Part shown: positions 15,660-24,724 of the stretch, in pieces
How the letters are laid out: each line of letters begins with the position of its first letter
Numbering within the stretch: position 1 is the stretch's first letter
Assembly: GCA_019454165.1 (NCBI GenBank)
Contig: CP075367.1
Span: 767,971 to 831,970 of the forward strand
Origin: Anaerolineales bacterium
Lineage (GTDB): Bacteria; Chloroflexota; Anaerolineae; Anaerolineales; UBA11579
Length of the DNA: 64,000 bases
Reading direction: 5' to 3'
The notes under the pieces: model-generated
The model's database searches: none
Told to the model about the DNA's origin: nothing
The model's input: only the letters and a program-made list of their open reading frames with translations
Translations under genes and position numbers: made by a program

Positions 15660-16519
15660 TCGCTCAGATACTTCTCTACTAAGATTCCCAGCTTCTTGCG
15701 TGCTGCGGGGGCAATGTTGCTCTTGTGGGTGATCAGCGCGGTGGCCAGCGCCTGGTCGCAGGCGCATTCGGGCGCCTGCAGCCCGGCGGCCAGCTTGCGG
15801 ATCGCCGCTTGCGCCGTGCGGGTGTTCTCCTGGAGCGTGCGCACCACCATGTCCACGCTGACCGGCTCCTGGTGCCACACGTCATAGTCGGTCACGTGCG
15901 CCATCACGGCGTAGCACAGCTCGGCCTCGCGGGCCAGGAATGCCTCGGGGGAGGTGGTCATGCCGATGATCGAGAGCCCCCACGAACGATAGATGTTCGA
16001 TTCGGCCCGCGTAGAGAAGCGCGGCCCTTCCACGGTGATGAAGTCGCCGCCCATGTGGGTGGTTGCCCCGGCGGCTTTGCAGGCCCTATGCAGCTGCTCA
16101 CTGAAACTGGTGCAGAACGGGTCAGCCACGCCAACATGCGCCACCAGCCCGGGGTCATCGAAGAATGAGTTCACGCGGCGCTTGGTCATGTCGAACAGTT
16201 GGTTGGGCACCACGATATGGCCGGGCTCAAAATCCTCGCGCAGCGAGCCGCACGCGCTGACCGCCACCACCCAGCGCGCTCCCAGCGATTTGAGCGCATA
16301 GATGTTGGCGCGGTAATTGACATGGGTGGGGGAGATGCTGTGCTTGACCCCGTGCCGGGCCAGGAACGCCACCCGGCGGCCCTCCAGCGTGCCCACCACC
16401 ACCGGGCTGCTCGGTTCGCCGAAAGGCGTATCGACCGTGTGCTCCTGCTTGTCTTCCAGGCCCGGCATGTCGTACAAGCCGGAGCCGCCAATGATGGCGA
16501 GTTCAGGGGTTGGGTTCAT
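15656..16519 (-). CDS. mtnP: S-methyl-5'-thioadenosine phosphorylase
   Basis: 287 residues. It splits methylthioadenosine with phosphate into adenine and methylthioribose-1-phosphate for methionine salvage. Motifs are AIIGGSGLYDM at the N-terminus (phosphate loop), ARHGVKHSISPTHVNYRANI, VSACGSLREDFEPG, EGPRFSTRAES and GMTTSPEAFLAREAELCYA. Length fits the MTAP family. It lies between fhaB and the SEDS fusion, with 4-bp overlaps on both sides, an unusual place for a salvage enzyme. A possible partner in the pathway is the MTA/SAH deaminase-type gene at 59161-61131. Confidence 0.92.
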   Translation of the reverse strand: MNPTPELAIIGGSGLYDMPGLEDKQEHTVDTPFGEPSSPVVVGTLEGRRVAFLARHGVKHSISPTHVNYRANIYALKSLGARWVVAVSACGSLREDFEPGHIVVPNQLFDMTKRRVNSFFDDPGLVAHVGVADPFCTSFSEQLHRACKAAGATTHMGGDFITVEGPRFSTRAESNIYRSWGLSIIGMTTSPEAFLAREAELCYAVMAHVTDYDVWHQEPVSVDMVVRTLQENTRTAQAAIRKLAAGLQAPECACDQALATALITHKSNIAPAARKKLGILVEKYLSE

Positions 16520-16986
16520 GGCTGCTCCTGTGTTTGTGCACTAACTTGCGGCAGCGCTTCGATCTGCAGGGTGAAGCTGATCTGGCCGCAGCGAATATGG
16601 TCCTGGCTGGTTAACACCACAGGGGCGTGCAGCGCATCGCCATTCAGAAAGGTGCCGTTGCGCGAGCCCAGATCCTCCAGCCACCAATGGTCGTGGTGGA
16701 ACACCAGGCGGGCGTGGCGCGAGGAGACGGTCTCGTCGGCCAGCACCCATTCGCAGCTGGGGTGACGCCCCAGCGTCACCTCAGCGGTGGCGAAGCGCAG
16801 CTGCTCGCCGGTCGGGCCGCGGTCTGGCATGACCAGCAGGGTGGGGATGCGCTGGCGCGCCAGGTTGTGGGCCTGCTGCTTCAGCTCGCGCCACAGCGTG
16901 AGGAAGCACCAGGCCAGGAAGCCGTACAGGGCCAGGGCCATCAAGGCCCGCAGGCCCAGCAGAATGTATGCGGGGAGCTCTGCCAT
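16516..16986 (-). CDS. Membrane-anchored FHA-domain protein (FhaB-like)
   Basis: 156 residues. One N-terminal hydrophobic helix (about 8-30) is followed by a basic linker and an FHA domain (about 65-150) with LGRHPSCEWVLADETVSSRHARL and LEDLGSRNGTFLNG, the Gly-Arg, Ser-Arg-His and Asn-Gly residues that bind phosphothreonine. In Actinobacteria a similar protein, FhaB/FipA, belongs to the operon of cell-wall synthesis and Ser/Thr kinases; the SEDS fusion downstream fits that. It overlaps fhaA by 1 bp. Confidence 0.87.
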   Translation of the reverse strand: MAELPAYILLGLRALMALALYGFLAWCFLTLWRELKQQAHNLARQRIPTLLVMPDRGPTGEQLRFATAEVTLGRHPSCEWVLADETVSSRHARLVFHHDHWWLEDLGSRNGTFLNGDALHAPVVLTSQDHIRCGQISFTLQIEALPQVSAQTQEQP

Positions 16987-17759
16987 TACTTCACAGGGTT
17001 GGCGCTGGTGTTTATCTCCTGGGTTTCCTGCGCCTTGCTGGTGGCGGCGTCTTGCCCGTAGATGAGCGGCACCACGCCCGCCAGTTGGATGACGTCGCCG
17101 GCCAACAGCACCGCGCTCTTGGCCTCCGTGCCGTTGATGCGCGTGCCGCCGGTGGAGCCCAGATCAAAGAAGTGATAGTGCCCGCCGATGGCGCGCAGTT
17201 GCGCATGGCGGCGGGAAACCTGGGCGTGCTCGATCACCAGCTGGTTATCGTTCTTGCGCCCAATGTTGATGATGGCTTGGGTGAGGGGAAAAACGTCTGA
17301 CCCGGCTACGATGAGAAATGCGCCCAGTGGGATCTGCACTTCGCCGCCGGCGCTAGCGTACGCATCCAGGCTTTGCGTGGTGCTCAGGCTCTCGCCCACC
17401 CCCGCCGCCCGCACGCGGAACTCGCCTTCGGCCAGCCCCTCCTGCGGGGCCACATGCAGCACCAGCTCGCTCGCCATGCGGATTCCGGATTCGCTCGCCG
17501 CGTGGCGCAGGGCGCCGCGCAACTCGTCCAGCAGGCTGGCGTTGGCGCGCAGCCCGCTGGCGTGCTCCGGGTGGGCCAGGATCGTATACGTACCCGGGGC
17601 TTGCAGCAACTCCCCCCCGGCGAACTGCACCTCGGCTTGCATCGCCTCGATCAATTGCGAGGCCAGGATGGCTTTGGTGTCCTGGGTGGAGAACAAACGC
17701 GCCGTGCCCTCTTCGATCAGGCGCTGCAGGCGCGCTTCCAGGCGGTGCAACTGGCTCAT
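16986..17759 (-). CDS. FHA-domain protein with FhaA-type N-terminal domain
   Basis: 257 residues. The N-terminal 120 residues (LHRLEARLQRLIEEGTARLF, ILASQLIEAM, NASLLDELRGAL) match the DUF3662-type domain of actinobacterial FhaA. A C-terminal FHA domain (about 150-245) carries IGRKNDNQLVIEHAQVSRRHAQL and FDLGSTGGTRINGTE. FHA reads phosphothreonine, so this is a scaffold that would link kinase signalling to the peptidoglycan polymerase made by the same operon. The ATG is preceded at 7 nt by a TACAAT box on the minus strand. Confidence 0.87.
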   Translation of the reverse strand: MSQLHRLEARLQRLIEEGTARLFSTQDTKAILASQLIEAMQAEVQFAGGELLQAPGTYTILAHPEHASGLRANASLLDELRGALRHAASESGIRMASELVLHVAPQEGLAEGEFRVRAAGVGESLSTTQSLDAYASAGGEVQIPLGAFLIVAGSDVFPLTQAIINIGRKNDNQLVIEHAQVSRRHAQLRAIGGHYHFFDLGSTGGTRINGTEAKSAVLLAGDVIQLAGVVPLIYGQDAATSKAQETQEINTSANPVK

Positions 17760-17766
17760 GCAGGCG

Positions 17767-17772
17767 ATTGTA
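17767..17772 (-). promoter_or_regulatory. -10 box of fhaA, leaderless type
   Basis: On the minus strand, TACAAT ends 7 nt before the fhaA ATG, so the transcript of the fhaA-fhaB-mtnP-SEDS operon likely starts at its first codon. Confidence 0.5.
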
Positions 17773-17886
17773 TCGTTTTAGCCCCTGTGGCGCTGTGGGG
17801 CGGCGCATGGTTTAATCAGCATTAATGCGCGCGCCACGCGCGCCTTCACGTGGGAACAAAACAAGGAGCGGAGGCGTCATTAGGCT

Positions 17887-18270
17887 ATGAAAAAGCACAT
17901 CATTCTTGTATTCATCCTGGCAGCTGCACTGGCCGCTTGCGCAGCGCCCGCTCCCGTAGGGCAGGGGCCGGTCTACTTTGACTCGGCCCAGTTGCTGGTA
18001 TTGGAGAGCTTTCCCATCCAGCTGCGCCTGATGATCGCCGGCAACCTGCCGACGCCCTGCCACGAGCTGGCCTACGAGATTGCCGCGGCCAACGCCCAGA
18101 ACGAGATCCACGTCAGCGTCTACACCACGGTCGACCCGGCCGTGACCTGCATGCAGGTGCTCGAACCCTTCGAGGAGTCGATCGCCATCCCGCTCGACGG
18201 CCTGGCCGATGGTGACTACAGCGTCTGGCTCAACGGGGAGCAGGTCGGCGAGTTCAGCTACCCGGGCTAG
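17887..18270 (+). CDS. Small lipoprotein, function unknown
   Basis: 127 residues. A signal peptide [18 protein letters not shown] has the lipobox LAAC (Cys 18). The mature part has two further cysteines and no recognisable catalytic motif; its composition suggests a small beta-rich domain. It stands alone between the divergent fhaA and convergent etfA, and ends in a very strong two-way terminator. Confidence 0.75.
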   Translation: MKKHIILVFILAAALAACAAPAPVGQGPVYFDSAQLLVLESFPIQLRLMIAGNLPTPCHELAYEIAAANAQNEIHVSVYTTVDPAVTCMQVLEPFEESIAIPLDGLADGDYSVWLNGEQVGEFSYPG

Positions 18271-18271
18271 G

Positions 18272-18328
18272 TATAGTGCAAATAAAAAAAAGACCGGCTT
18301 TGCCGGTCTTTTTTTTATTTGCACTATA
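18272..18328. terminator. Perfect 57-bp palindromic bidirectional terminator
   Basis: 27-bp arms with a 3-nt loop (TTT). The core is GACCGGC/GCCGGTC, flanked by eight A on the left and eight T on the right, so each strand ends in a U-tract. It separates the lipoprotein gene (plus) from etfA (minus). The outer 11 bp (TATAGTGCAAA/TTTGCACTATA) also pair. Confidence 0.9.
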
Positions 18329-18330
18329 AG

Positions 18331-19362
18331 CTACTTGCTCAGCCGTTCCTTCAACGCCTTGGTCAGCGCCGGCACGATCTCGTACAGATCGCCCACCACG
18401 CCAAAGCGGGCCATCTTGAAGATCGGCGCATCCGGGTCCTTGTTCACGGCCACGATCACCTTGCTGGTGCGCATGCCCGCCAAATGCTGGATGGCGCCTG
18501 AGATGCCCAGGGCAATGTACAGATCGGGCGAGACCACCTTGCCGGTCTGGCCCACCTGGTTGGCATACGGAATGTAGCCCGCATCCACCGCGGCCCGGCT
18601 GGCGCCGACTGCGGCGCCCATCGCCTGGGCCAGCTCACCGATCATCAGGAAGCCCTGCTGGGCGCGCCAGATCTCTTTTTCCTTCTCGTCGGTGATCTCG
18701 GCCGGCGGGGTCAGGGCCGGGTTGTTGGCCACGCCGCGCCCACCGGAGACGATCACGCCGGCATCCGCCAGGCTCACCCGGCCTTCCACCGTGGCGTAAT
18801 CCACCACCTTGGTCTGCAGGTCGCCTTCGGCTACCGCGGCGGCCACCTTGGTCACGTTGCCGCTGCGGCTGGTGTCCGCCACCGGCTTGCCAAAGGCGCG
18901 CCCGCGCAGGGTGATCAGGGCGGGCTTGGCGCTGACCGTCACCTTGCTCAGCAGCTTGCCGGCATAGATCGGGTGCGTGGCGGCGATGCTGTCGCCATCT
19001 TTGCTGATCTCGGTCACATCCGGCAGCACGCCGCTGTCCAGATCGATCGCCGCCATGGCGGCGATCTCCCGGCCGCGCGTGCTGGTCGGGAACAGCATCG
19101 CATCCGGCTGCTGCTCCTTGGCCAGCTTGCTCAGCAAGCTGGCGTACGCCTCCGCCCGGTAATCGGCCAGGCTGGCGTCTTCAGCCAGCAGCACTTCGTC
19201 AGCGCCGTAGTGGAAGGCGGTTTGCGCCAGCCCTTCCACGCCCTCGCCAAAGACGAGGGCGGTCACCGGGCCGCCCAGGGTCTTGGCGGCCGCGATGGCT
19301 TCATACGAGGCGGGCAGGGCCGCGCCTTTGAAATGGTCTACGTAAACCCATGTGCCGGCCAT
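18331..19362 (-). CDS. etfA: Electron transfer flavoprotein, alpha subunit
   Basis: 343 residues, slightly longer than the usual ~320. The C-terminal FAD-binding domain is clear: [51 protein letters not shown] and [15 protein letters not shown] accepts electrons from acyl-CoA dehydrogenases as a dimer with EtfB. It overlaps etfB by one base in the same operon. The stop is 3 bp from the palindromic terminator. Confidence 0.95.
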   Translation of the reverse strand: MAGTWVYVDHFKGAALPASYEAIAAAKTLGGPVTALVFGEGVEGLAQTAFHYGADEVLLAEDASLADYRAEAYASLLSKLAKEQQPDAMLFPTSTRGREIAAMAAIDLDSGVLPDVTEISKDGDSIAATHPIYAGKLLSKVTVSAKPALITLRGRAFGKPVADTSRSGNVTKVAAAVAEGDLQTKVVDYATVEGRVSLADAGVIVSGGRGVANNPALTPPAEITDEKEKEIWRAQQGFLMIGELAQAMGAAVGASRAAVDAGYIPYANQVGQTGKVVSPDLYIALGISGAIQHLAGMRTSKVIVAVNKDPDAPIFKMARFGVVGDLYEIVPALTKALKERLSK

Positions 19363-20141
19363 TACAGCACCCCCTCAGCAATGATCAGGTCGGCCAGCTT
19401 GGCGGCGATCTCGTCGGCGTTGGCGCCGGTCACCATCTCGCTGGTCACCTCGCGGGCCGGCGGGGCGCTGATCTCAGTCCAGCGCACCTTGGATTCGGGA
19501 GCGCTGATGCCGAGGTCGGCCAGGCTCCAGACCGGGATCTCGGCCTTGGACGCCTTGCGGATGCCCATAAATGACGGATAGCGCGGCTCGGCATAGTCTT
19601 TGACGATGCTCAGCACCGCCGGCAGCTTGCCTTCCACCACCTGGCGGCCTTCTTCGATGGCGCGCTCCACTTTGATGGTCTTGGCGCCCGCGTCCAGCGC
19701 CGGGATGGCCGCTAGCATCGTGAGCGCCGGCCAACCCAGCACGCGGGCGGTCATGGCCGGGGCCAGCCCGGTGTCCGAGTCGATCGCCTGCTTGCCGAAG
19801 ATGGCCAGGTCAACCCCGCCCAGCTTCTGCACCGCGGCCGCAAACACTTTTGCGGCCGCCGCGGCGTCAGCATTGGCCAGGGCCGCATCGCTGATCAGCA
19901 TGGCGCTGCCGGCGCCCATCGCCAGGGCATGCTTGAGCGCCTCTTTGGCATCCTCGCCACCCATGCTGATGGCGGCCACTTCGCCGTTGTGCTTCTCGGC
20001 CAGTTGCAGCGCAGCTTCCACGGCGTACTCATCCCACGGGTTGATCACCAGCGGGGCGTCTCCCCAGTTCACCGCGCCGTTATCCACCGACAGCTTGGCG
20101 GCAGAATCCGGCACCTGTTTTACAAAAACTGCGATCTTCAA
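19362..20141 (-). CDS. etfB: Electron transfer flavoprotein, beta subunit
   Basis: 259 residues: MKIAVFVKQVPDSAAKL at the N-terminus, NPWDEYAVEAALQL, ALAMGAGSAMLISD, FGKQAIDSDTGLAPAMTARVLGWP, and the KIAAKL-type C-terminal tail. It binds AMP and pairs with EtfA. Translation starts at a TTG at 20141; a strong AGGAGG five bases upstream makes that choice clear. It lies 63 bp downstream of the acyl-CoA dehydrogenase. Confidence 0.94.
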   Translation of the reverse strand: MKIAVFVKQVPDSAAKLSVDNGAVNWGDAPLVINPWDEYAVEAALQLAEKHNGEVAAISMGGEDAKEALKHALAMGAGSAMLISDAALANADAAAAAKVFAAAVQKLGGVDLAIFGKQAIDSDTGLAPAMTARVLGWPALTMLAAIPALDAGAKTIKVERAIEEGRQVVEGKLPAVLSIVKDYAEPRYPSFMGIRKASKAEIPVWSLADLGISAPESKVRWTEISAPPAREVTSEMVTGANADEIAAKLADLIIAEGVL

Positions 20142-20167
20142 ACGTTCCTCCTTACGTACTCACAATA

Positions 20168-20195
20168 ATGGGTGAACTGTTAGCTGTTCACCCAT
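20168..20195. other. Stem-loop between acyl-CoA dehydrogenase and etfB
   Basis: ATGGGTGAAC and GTTCACCCAT form a 10-bp stem with an 8-nt loop, without a T-tract. The flank TCACTGATCAC resembles the repeat near 49160. It may stabilise or partly end the upstream message, or be an interspersed repeat. Confidence 0.5.
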
Positions 20196-20204
20196 CACTG
20201 ATCA

Positions 20205-21416
20205 CTATCCTTCAGCCTGCCAGTACTCCGCATCGTAGGCGGGCAGCTCGCAGCGCAGATCGGCATCCTTGCGGTAGCCCAGCGCGTAGCCAGCCTGCAT
20301 CAGCTGGTGAATTTCACTCGTGCCTTCGTAGATCACGCCGCCCTTGGAGTTGCGCAGGTAGCGCTCCACATCGTACTCATCGCTGTAGCCGTAGGCGCCA
20401 TGCACCTGGATCGCTTCTGAGGCCGCATCGAACGAGGCGTCCGTGGCGTACCACTTGGCCAGCGAAGTCTCGCGCGTGTTGCGCACACCCTGGTTCTTCA
20501 ACCAGCCGGCCTTCAGATACAGCAGGCGCGAGGTCTCGTACTGCTGCACCATATAGGCGATCTTCTGCTGCACCAGTTGGAACTGGCCGATCTCTTTGTT
20601 GAACGCTTTGCGCTCGTGCGAATATTTGACGCTGGCGTCCAGGCTGGCGCGGATCAGGCCCGTGGCCCCGGCTGCCACCGTGTAGCGCCCGTTGTCCAGG
20701 CACGACATGGCGATCTTGAAGCCTTCGCCCTCTTCGCCCAGGCGGTTCTCCACCGGCACACGCACATCTTGCATGGCAATGTATCCGGTCGAGCCGGCCC
20801 GCATGCCTAGCTTGCCGTGAATGTCGCCGGTGGTGATGCCCTTGCGGTCCAGCTCCACAATGAAGGCGCTCAGCCCGTCGTGCGGGTCAGCATCCGGGTT
20901 GGTGCGCGCCACGATCAGGGCGTGGTGGGCCTTGCTGGCCAGCGAGATCCACATCTTCTCGCCGTTCAGCACGTACTCGTCGCCTTCGCGGCGGGCGGTG
21001 GCCTTCATGCCGGCCACGTCCGAGCCGGCGCCCGGCTCGGTCAGGCCGAAGCAGGCGTACTTCTCGCCCGTGGCCTGCGGGGTGAGGAACTTCTGCTTCT
21101 GCTCCTCAGTGCCCCATTGCAGCAGGGCCATGCTGTTCAGGCCCATGTGCACGGACATCACAACCCGCAGCGGGCTGTCGCCAGCTTCCAGCTCCTCGCA
21201 CACCAGGCCGAGGGTGATGTAGTCAAAACCCTGGCCGCCGTAGCGCACGGGGATGTTGATGCCCAGAATGCCCAGCTCGGCCATGCGCGGCAGGATGAAG
21301 GGGGCCATCTCCTGCTTGCGGTCCCACTCCTGAATGACGGGCTTGACCTCTTTTTGAACGAAGTCCCGCACCATCTTTTGCACCATCAGGTGCTCTTCAC
21401 TTAGTTGAAAGTCCAT
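20205..21416 (-). CDS. Acyl-CoA dehydrogenase
   Basis: 403 residues from the ATG at 21416, which has a TGGAG four bases before it. FAD enzyme that makes the alpha-beta double bond in acyl-CoA and passes electrons to ETF. Motifs are [14 protein letters not shown] (signature 1), the flavin-site [17 protein letters not shown], and [11 protein letters not shown], where the Glu is the expected catalytic base of the short/medium-chain type. Chain length or branched specificity cannot be judged. Together with etfBA it forms a compact electron-transfer unit. Confidence 0.94.
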   Translation of the reverse strand: MDFQLSEEHLMVQKMVRDFVQKEVKPVIQEWDRKQEMAPFILPRMAELGILGINIPVRYGGQGFDYITLGLVCEELEAGDSPLRVVMSVHMGLNSMALLQWGTEEQKQKFLTPQATGEKYACFGLTEPGAGSDVAGMKATARREGDEYVLNGEKMWISLASKAHHALIVARTNPDADPHDGLSAFIVELDRKGITTGDIHGKLGMRAGSTGYIAMQDVRVPVENRLGEEGEGFKIAMSCLDNGRYTVAAGATGLIRASLDASVKYSHERKAFNKEIGQFQLVQQKIAYMVQQYETSRLLYLKAGWLKNQGVRNTRETSLAKWYATDASFDAASEAIQVHGAYGYSDEYDVERYLRNSKGGVIYEGTSEIHQLMQAGYALGYRKDADLRCELPAYDAEYWQAEG

Positions 21417-21500
21417 GTGACTCCATGAGAAAAGCTTGTGATTAATTGCGCAGGATTTGATTATACCTAGATACGCAGACCGCCCTGGCCGCGCACTCTT

Positions 21501-21506
21501 TATAAT
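21501..21506 (+). promoter_or_regulatory. -10 box of the TPR gene, leaderless type
   Basis: TATAAT ends 6 nt before the ATG at 21513, placing the transcript start at the first codon. There is no Shine-Dalgarno sequence. Confidence 0.6.
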
Positions 21507-21512
21507 CACCGC

Positions 21513-22568
21513 ATGCGTCGTGTCTCACGCAAGCTGTGGCTGCTGCTGCCGCTCGCCATCCTGGTCTTCGCGCTGCCCACCTGGTGGATGCGCACCTGGC
21601 TGCCGCGCCAGGGCGGCGTGCCCACGCCCACCGCCACTGTCGCCCCGGCTCCGCTGGAGGATACGTACCGCCAGGCCATCGAGCTGGCCGCCCGCGAGCC
21701 GCTGGATGCGCTGCCGCTGCTGGCTGAGCTGATCGACAGCCCCTACGCCAGCGCGGCCCTCACCATCCGCCAGGGCATCCAGGGCGGCCGCCTCAGCGGC
21801 GACCGCGCCTACCTGCTCACCGCCACCGGCCAGTCACTGGCCGCGGTGGGCGAGTGGACCGCGGCCCGCCAAGCCTTCCTGGCCGCGGTCGAGGCCAACC
21901 CTGACTACGCCGAGGCCTGGGCCTACCTGGGCGAAGCGTTGCAAAAGAACGGGCAAGACGGCCTGCAAGCGTTGCAAAAAGCCGAGCAGCTTGACCCCAA
22001 TTCGCTCTCCGTGCGCTTGTTTCTGGCCCTGTACTGGCAGCGCCAGGGCGATTTTGAGCGCGCCGAGCAGAACCTGCGCGTGGCAGCCCTCTCGCACCCG
22101 GACAATCCGCTGGTGCAGATCCAGCTGGCCGAGAACGCCGTGCTCAAGGGCGATACGGCCGGCGCGCTGCCTTACCTGCAGCGCGCCCTCGAGCTGGCAC
22201 CCAACGACCCGGCCATCTGGCGCGCTGTGGCCGCCTACAGCGTGGAATCGGCCCTGTATGTTGAGGAGATCGGCCTGCCCACCCTGGCCCGCCTGCTGAG
22301 CGAGCAGCCCGGCCAGGCCGACACGCTGGTGCTCAATGCCCGCGCCCTGGCCCTGCTGCGCCGGGACGCGGAGGCCGAGACCTACTTCATGCAGGCCCTA
22401 CAGGCCGACGAGGCCAACATCTCGGCCCACCTGTACTACGGCATCTTCCTGCTGGCCGCCAACCGGCTCGACGAGGCTCGCCAGCACCTCAACACCGTGT
22501 TGGCCCTGCAACCTACCGGCGCCCAGGCCAGCCTGGCCGCCCACTGGCTAGAACAAATCTCCCATTAG
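21513..22568 (+). CDS. Membrane-anchored tetratricopeptide-repeat protein
   Basis: 351 residues. One N-terminal transmembrane helix (about 8-28) and a short Pro/Thr linker precede a helical region with at least five TPR-like units (for example AFLAAVEANPDYAEAWAYLG, LRVAALSHPDNPLVQIQLAE and ALELAPNDPAIWRAVAAYS). It probably faces outward as a protein-interaction platform. No enzymatic domain is visible. Confidence 0.82.
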   Translation: MRRVSRKLWLLLPLAILVFALPTWWMRTWLPRQGGVPTPTATVAPAPLEDTYRQAIELAAREPLDALPLLAELIDSPYASAALTIRQGIQGGRLSGDRAYLLTATGQSLAAVGEWTAARQAFLAAVEANPDYAEAWAYLGEALQKNGQDGLQALQKAEQLDPNSLSVRLFLALYWQRQGDFERAEQNLRVAALSHPDNPLVQIQLAENAVLKGDTAGALPYLQRALELAPNDPAIWRAVAAYSVESALYVEEIGLPTLARLLSEQPGQADTLVLNARALALLRRDAEAETYFMQALQADEANISAHLYYGIFLLAANRLDEARQHLNTVLALQPTGAQASLAAHWLEQISH

Positions 22569-22584
22569 CGATGTAACACCCCCA

Positions 22585-22593
22585 TGCTAAAAT
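22585..22593 (+). promoter_or_regulatory. Extended -10 promoter of the first LamG-like lipoprotein gene
   Basis: TGCTAAAAT fits TGnTANAAT. The transcript would start near 22600, with AAGGAG (22611-22616) before the ATG at 22624. Confidence 0.5.
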
Positions 22594-22623
22594 GCGTTCA
22601 CTGCGTGATTAAGGAGATCGTAT

Positions 22624-23319
22624 ATGCGCAAACAAGTATGGTTCGTTGTACTGGCGTTACTGCTCGTAGGTATGGCCTGCAGCTTCGGCGCCGGCTCTGA
22701 GACCCAGGGTGGCGCCCCCACGGGCGACACCGGGGCCGCTACCCAAGGCCCGGCAGTTACCCAATCCCCCGTCCTGTTCCAGGATGATTTTTCCAGCTCC
22801 AGCAGCGGCTGGGATCGCACCAACTATGATGATGGCAGCGTCACTGACTATGTGGATGGCGGCTATCACATCCTGGTCAATGCGGATTACGCTTCCGTGT
22901 GGGCTAACCCCGGCATCAGCGTGGCTGACGTAAGCGTGGAGACGGACGCCGTCATTCGCGGCGGCGTGGAGGACAACGAGTTCGGTGTCATCTGCCGCTA
23001 TGTGGATGAAAGCAACTTCTACGCCGGCAGCATCAGCAGCGATGGCTTCTACGCCATCGTCAAGATCGAGAATGGCGAGTTTGGTTATGTGGGCGCTGAA
23101 GGCATGCAGCCCTCTGACCTCATCAACCTGGGTGACCAGGTCAACCGCGTCCGCCTCGACTGCGTAGGCTCGCGCCTGACCCTGTACGTCAACGGCTCGG
23201 AGCTTGTCTCCGCCAGTGACTCCACCTTCGCCAGTGGTGATGTAGGCCTGTACGCGGGCAGCTTCTCCACCCCGGGCATCGATATCCTCTTCGATAATTT
23301 TGTAGCTCAACGCCCCTAA
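22624..23319 (+). CDS. Lipoprotein with concanavalin-like beta-sandwich domain (paralogue 1)
   Basis: 231 residues. The lipobox is GMAC (Cys near 19), followed by a Gly/Thr-rich linker. The rest is a LamG/DUF1080-like domain starting FQDDFSSSSSGWD and continuing DVSVETDAVIRGGVEDNEFG, CRYVDESNFYAGSISSDGFY and LYVNGSEL, ending DILFDNFVAQ. This fold usually binds carbohydrate or acts in adhesion, but no binding residues can be named. The following gene is a paralogue. Confidence 0.8.
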   Translation: MRKQVWFVVLALLLVGMACSFGAGSETQGGAPTGDTGAATQGPAVTQSPVLFQDDFSSSSSGWDRTNYDDGSVTDYVDGGYHILVNADYASVWANPGISVADVSVETDAVIRGGVEDNEFGVICRYVDESNFYAGSISSDGFYAIVKIENGEFGYVGAEGMQPSDLINLGDQVNRVRLDCVGSRLTLYVNGSELVSASDSTFASGDVGLYAGSFSTPGIDILFDNFVAQRP

Positions 23320-23375
23320 GGCGGCTGTTCAGTAAGCGGCTGCACTGCCAGCCGCTTACGTTTTTAAGGAGAGAA

Positions 23376-24203
23376 ATGCACTATAAGAAATTGTTCCTTG
23401 TACTTGCCCTGCTCAGTGTCCTGGCGCTCGCCTGTGCCGGTTTGCCCAACGTGGGTGACCTGGCCGGCAATGTGGTCGGCACGGCTCTCGCCACCAGCGG
23501 CCTGGACGAGTTCGTGCAGATGGCTACCATGCTGGCTGACAGCGGCCTGAGCGACGACGCCCAGAGCATGGCCGCCACCATGATGGCCGGCGGCACGGCT
23601 TTGCCCCTGGAAACCTTGATGGCCCAGTTCGGCGAGCAAGCCTCTGGCGCGGTCATCTACCAGGACGACTTCTCCAACACCAACAGCGGCTGGCCGATCG
23701 ACTCCTTCGCTGAAGGCTCCACCGGCTACTACAACGGCCAGTACCGCATCACCGTCAATGAGACAGACTACGCGATCTGGTCCAGCTCCGGCGCGGGTGA
23801 CTTTGGCGATATCTCGGTCGAGGCTGACGCGGTCATGATCGGCGGCCCGGAGGAGAACGAGTTCGGCCTGCTGTGCCGTTTCATCGACAACAGCAACTTC
23901 TACGTTGCCACCATCGCCAGCGATGGCTACTACTTCATCTGGCGTCGCCTCAACGGCGGCGACTGGGAGCTGGTGGGCATGGACAGCGGCCAGACCAGCA
24001 CGGCCATCTACACCGGCACGCAGACCAACCGCATCCGCCTGGATTGCATCGGCTCCAGCCTCACGCTGTATGCCAACGGCACGCAGCTGATCCAGGTGCA
24101 CGACAGCTCGCTCACCTCAGGTGATGTGGGCGTGTACGCCGGCAGCTTTGATGTGGCCGGGGTGGATGTTGTCTTCGACAACTTCCTCATCCTCCAACCG
24201 TAA
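23376..24203 (+). CDS. Lipoprotein with concanavalin-like domain (paralogue 2)
   Basis: 275 residues, with lipobox ALAC and a 70-residue helical insert absent from the upstream paralogue (QMATMLADSGLSDDAQSMAA). The C-terminal domain matches it closely: YQDDFSNTNSGWP, EADAVMIGGPEENEFGLLCR, NSNFYVATIASDGYY, RIRLDCIGSSLTLYANG and DVVFDNFLI. Strong AAGGAGAGAA precedes the ATG. The pair arose by tandem duplication and then diverged. Confidence 0.8.
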   Translation: MHYKKLFLVLALLSVLALACAGLPNVGDLAGNVVGTALATSGLDEFVQMATMLADSGLSDDAQSMAATMMAGGTALPLETLMAQFGEQASGAVIYQDDFSNTNSGWPIDSFAEGSTGYYNGQYRITVNETDYAIWSSSGAGDFGDISVEADAVMIGGPEENEFGLLCRFIDNSNFYVATIASDGYYFIWRRLNGGDWELVGMDSGQTSTAIYTGTQTNRIRLDCIGSSLTLYANGTQLIQVHDSSLTSGDVGVYAGSFDVAGVDVVFDNFLILQP

Positions 24204-24221
24204 GAGCTAGCTTCTACTTAT

Positions 24222-24264
24222 AATAAAGCGGTGTACCCGGTTGGGTACACCGCTTTATTTTTTT
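24222..24264 (+). terminator. Intrinsic terminator after the lipoprotein pair
   Basis: A 17-bp perfect stem (AATAAAGCGGTGTACCC and its complement) with loop GGTT, then a T-tract to 24264. It ends only 12 nt before the HIT gene ATG, so the HIT gene may be expressed from read-through or a promoter inside this region. Confidence 0.88.
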
Positions 24265-24276
24265 ACGGTGAGACCG

Positions 24277-24621
24277 ATGACAGACTGCATCTTCTGCAAG
24301 ATCGTGGCTGGTGATGTGCCCGCCACCAAGCTATATCAGGATGAGCTGGTGACCGCCTTCCGTGACATCAACCCGTTGGCGCCCACGCATATCCTCATCA
24401 TCCCCAATGTCCACCTCGCCAGCGCCAACGACCTGGCGTCTGAGCATGCGGCCGCCGCCGGCCGCATGCTGACCCTGGCGCCCGAGCTGGCCCGCCAGGA
24501 ACACATCGCCGAGAGCGGCTACCGCCTTATCCTCAACACCGGCGCAGACGGCCGCCAGGAAGTTCCGCACATGCACATGCATCTGCTCGGCGGCCGCCGC
24601 ATGCAGCACCCGCTGGGGTAG
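24277..24621 (+). CDS. HIT-family nucleotide-binding protein (HinT-like)
   Basis: 114 residues: DCIFCKIVAGDVPATKLYQDE at the N-terminus and the histidine triad VPHMHMHLLGGR at about 97. It belongs to the HinT branch, which hydrolyses purine nucleoside phosphoramidates. Start at 24277; reading further upstream would run through the terminator hairpin. Length is typical for the family. Confidence 0.93.
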   Translation: MTDCIFCKIVAGDVPATKLYQDELVTAFRDINPLAPTHILIIPNVHLASANDLASEHAAAAGRMLTLAPELARQEHIAESGYRLILNTGADGRQEVPHMHMHLLGGRRMQHPLG

Positions 24622-24724
24622 GACGCGCCTGACTCGTTTCCCATGTGTAGGCCGGCATTGCTGCGCAACTGTTGAGACAATATTGAACCAGCACCAGTTT
24701 GGCGGGAAATCAATACAGAATCGC

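Noticed and set aside
16516..17759. Prophage or integrated element around the FHA genes
   Set aside because: Composition and overlaps match the surroundings, and no integrase or phage gene is present.
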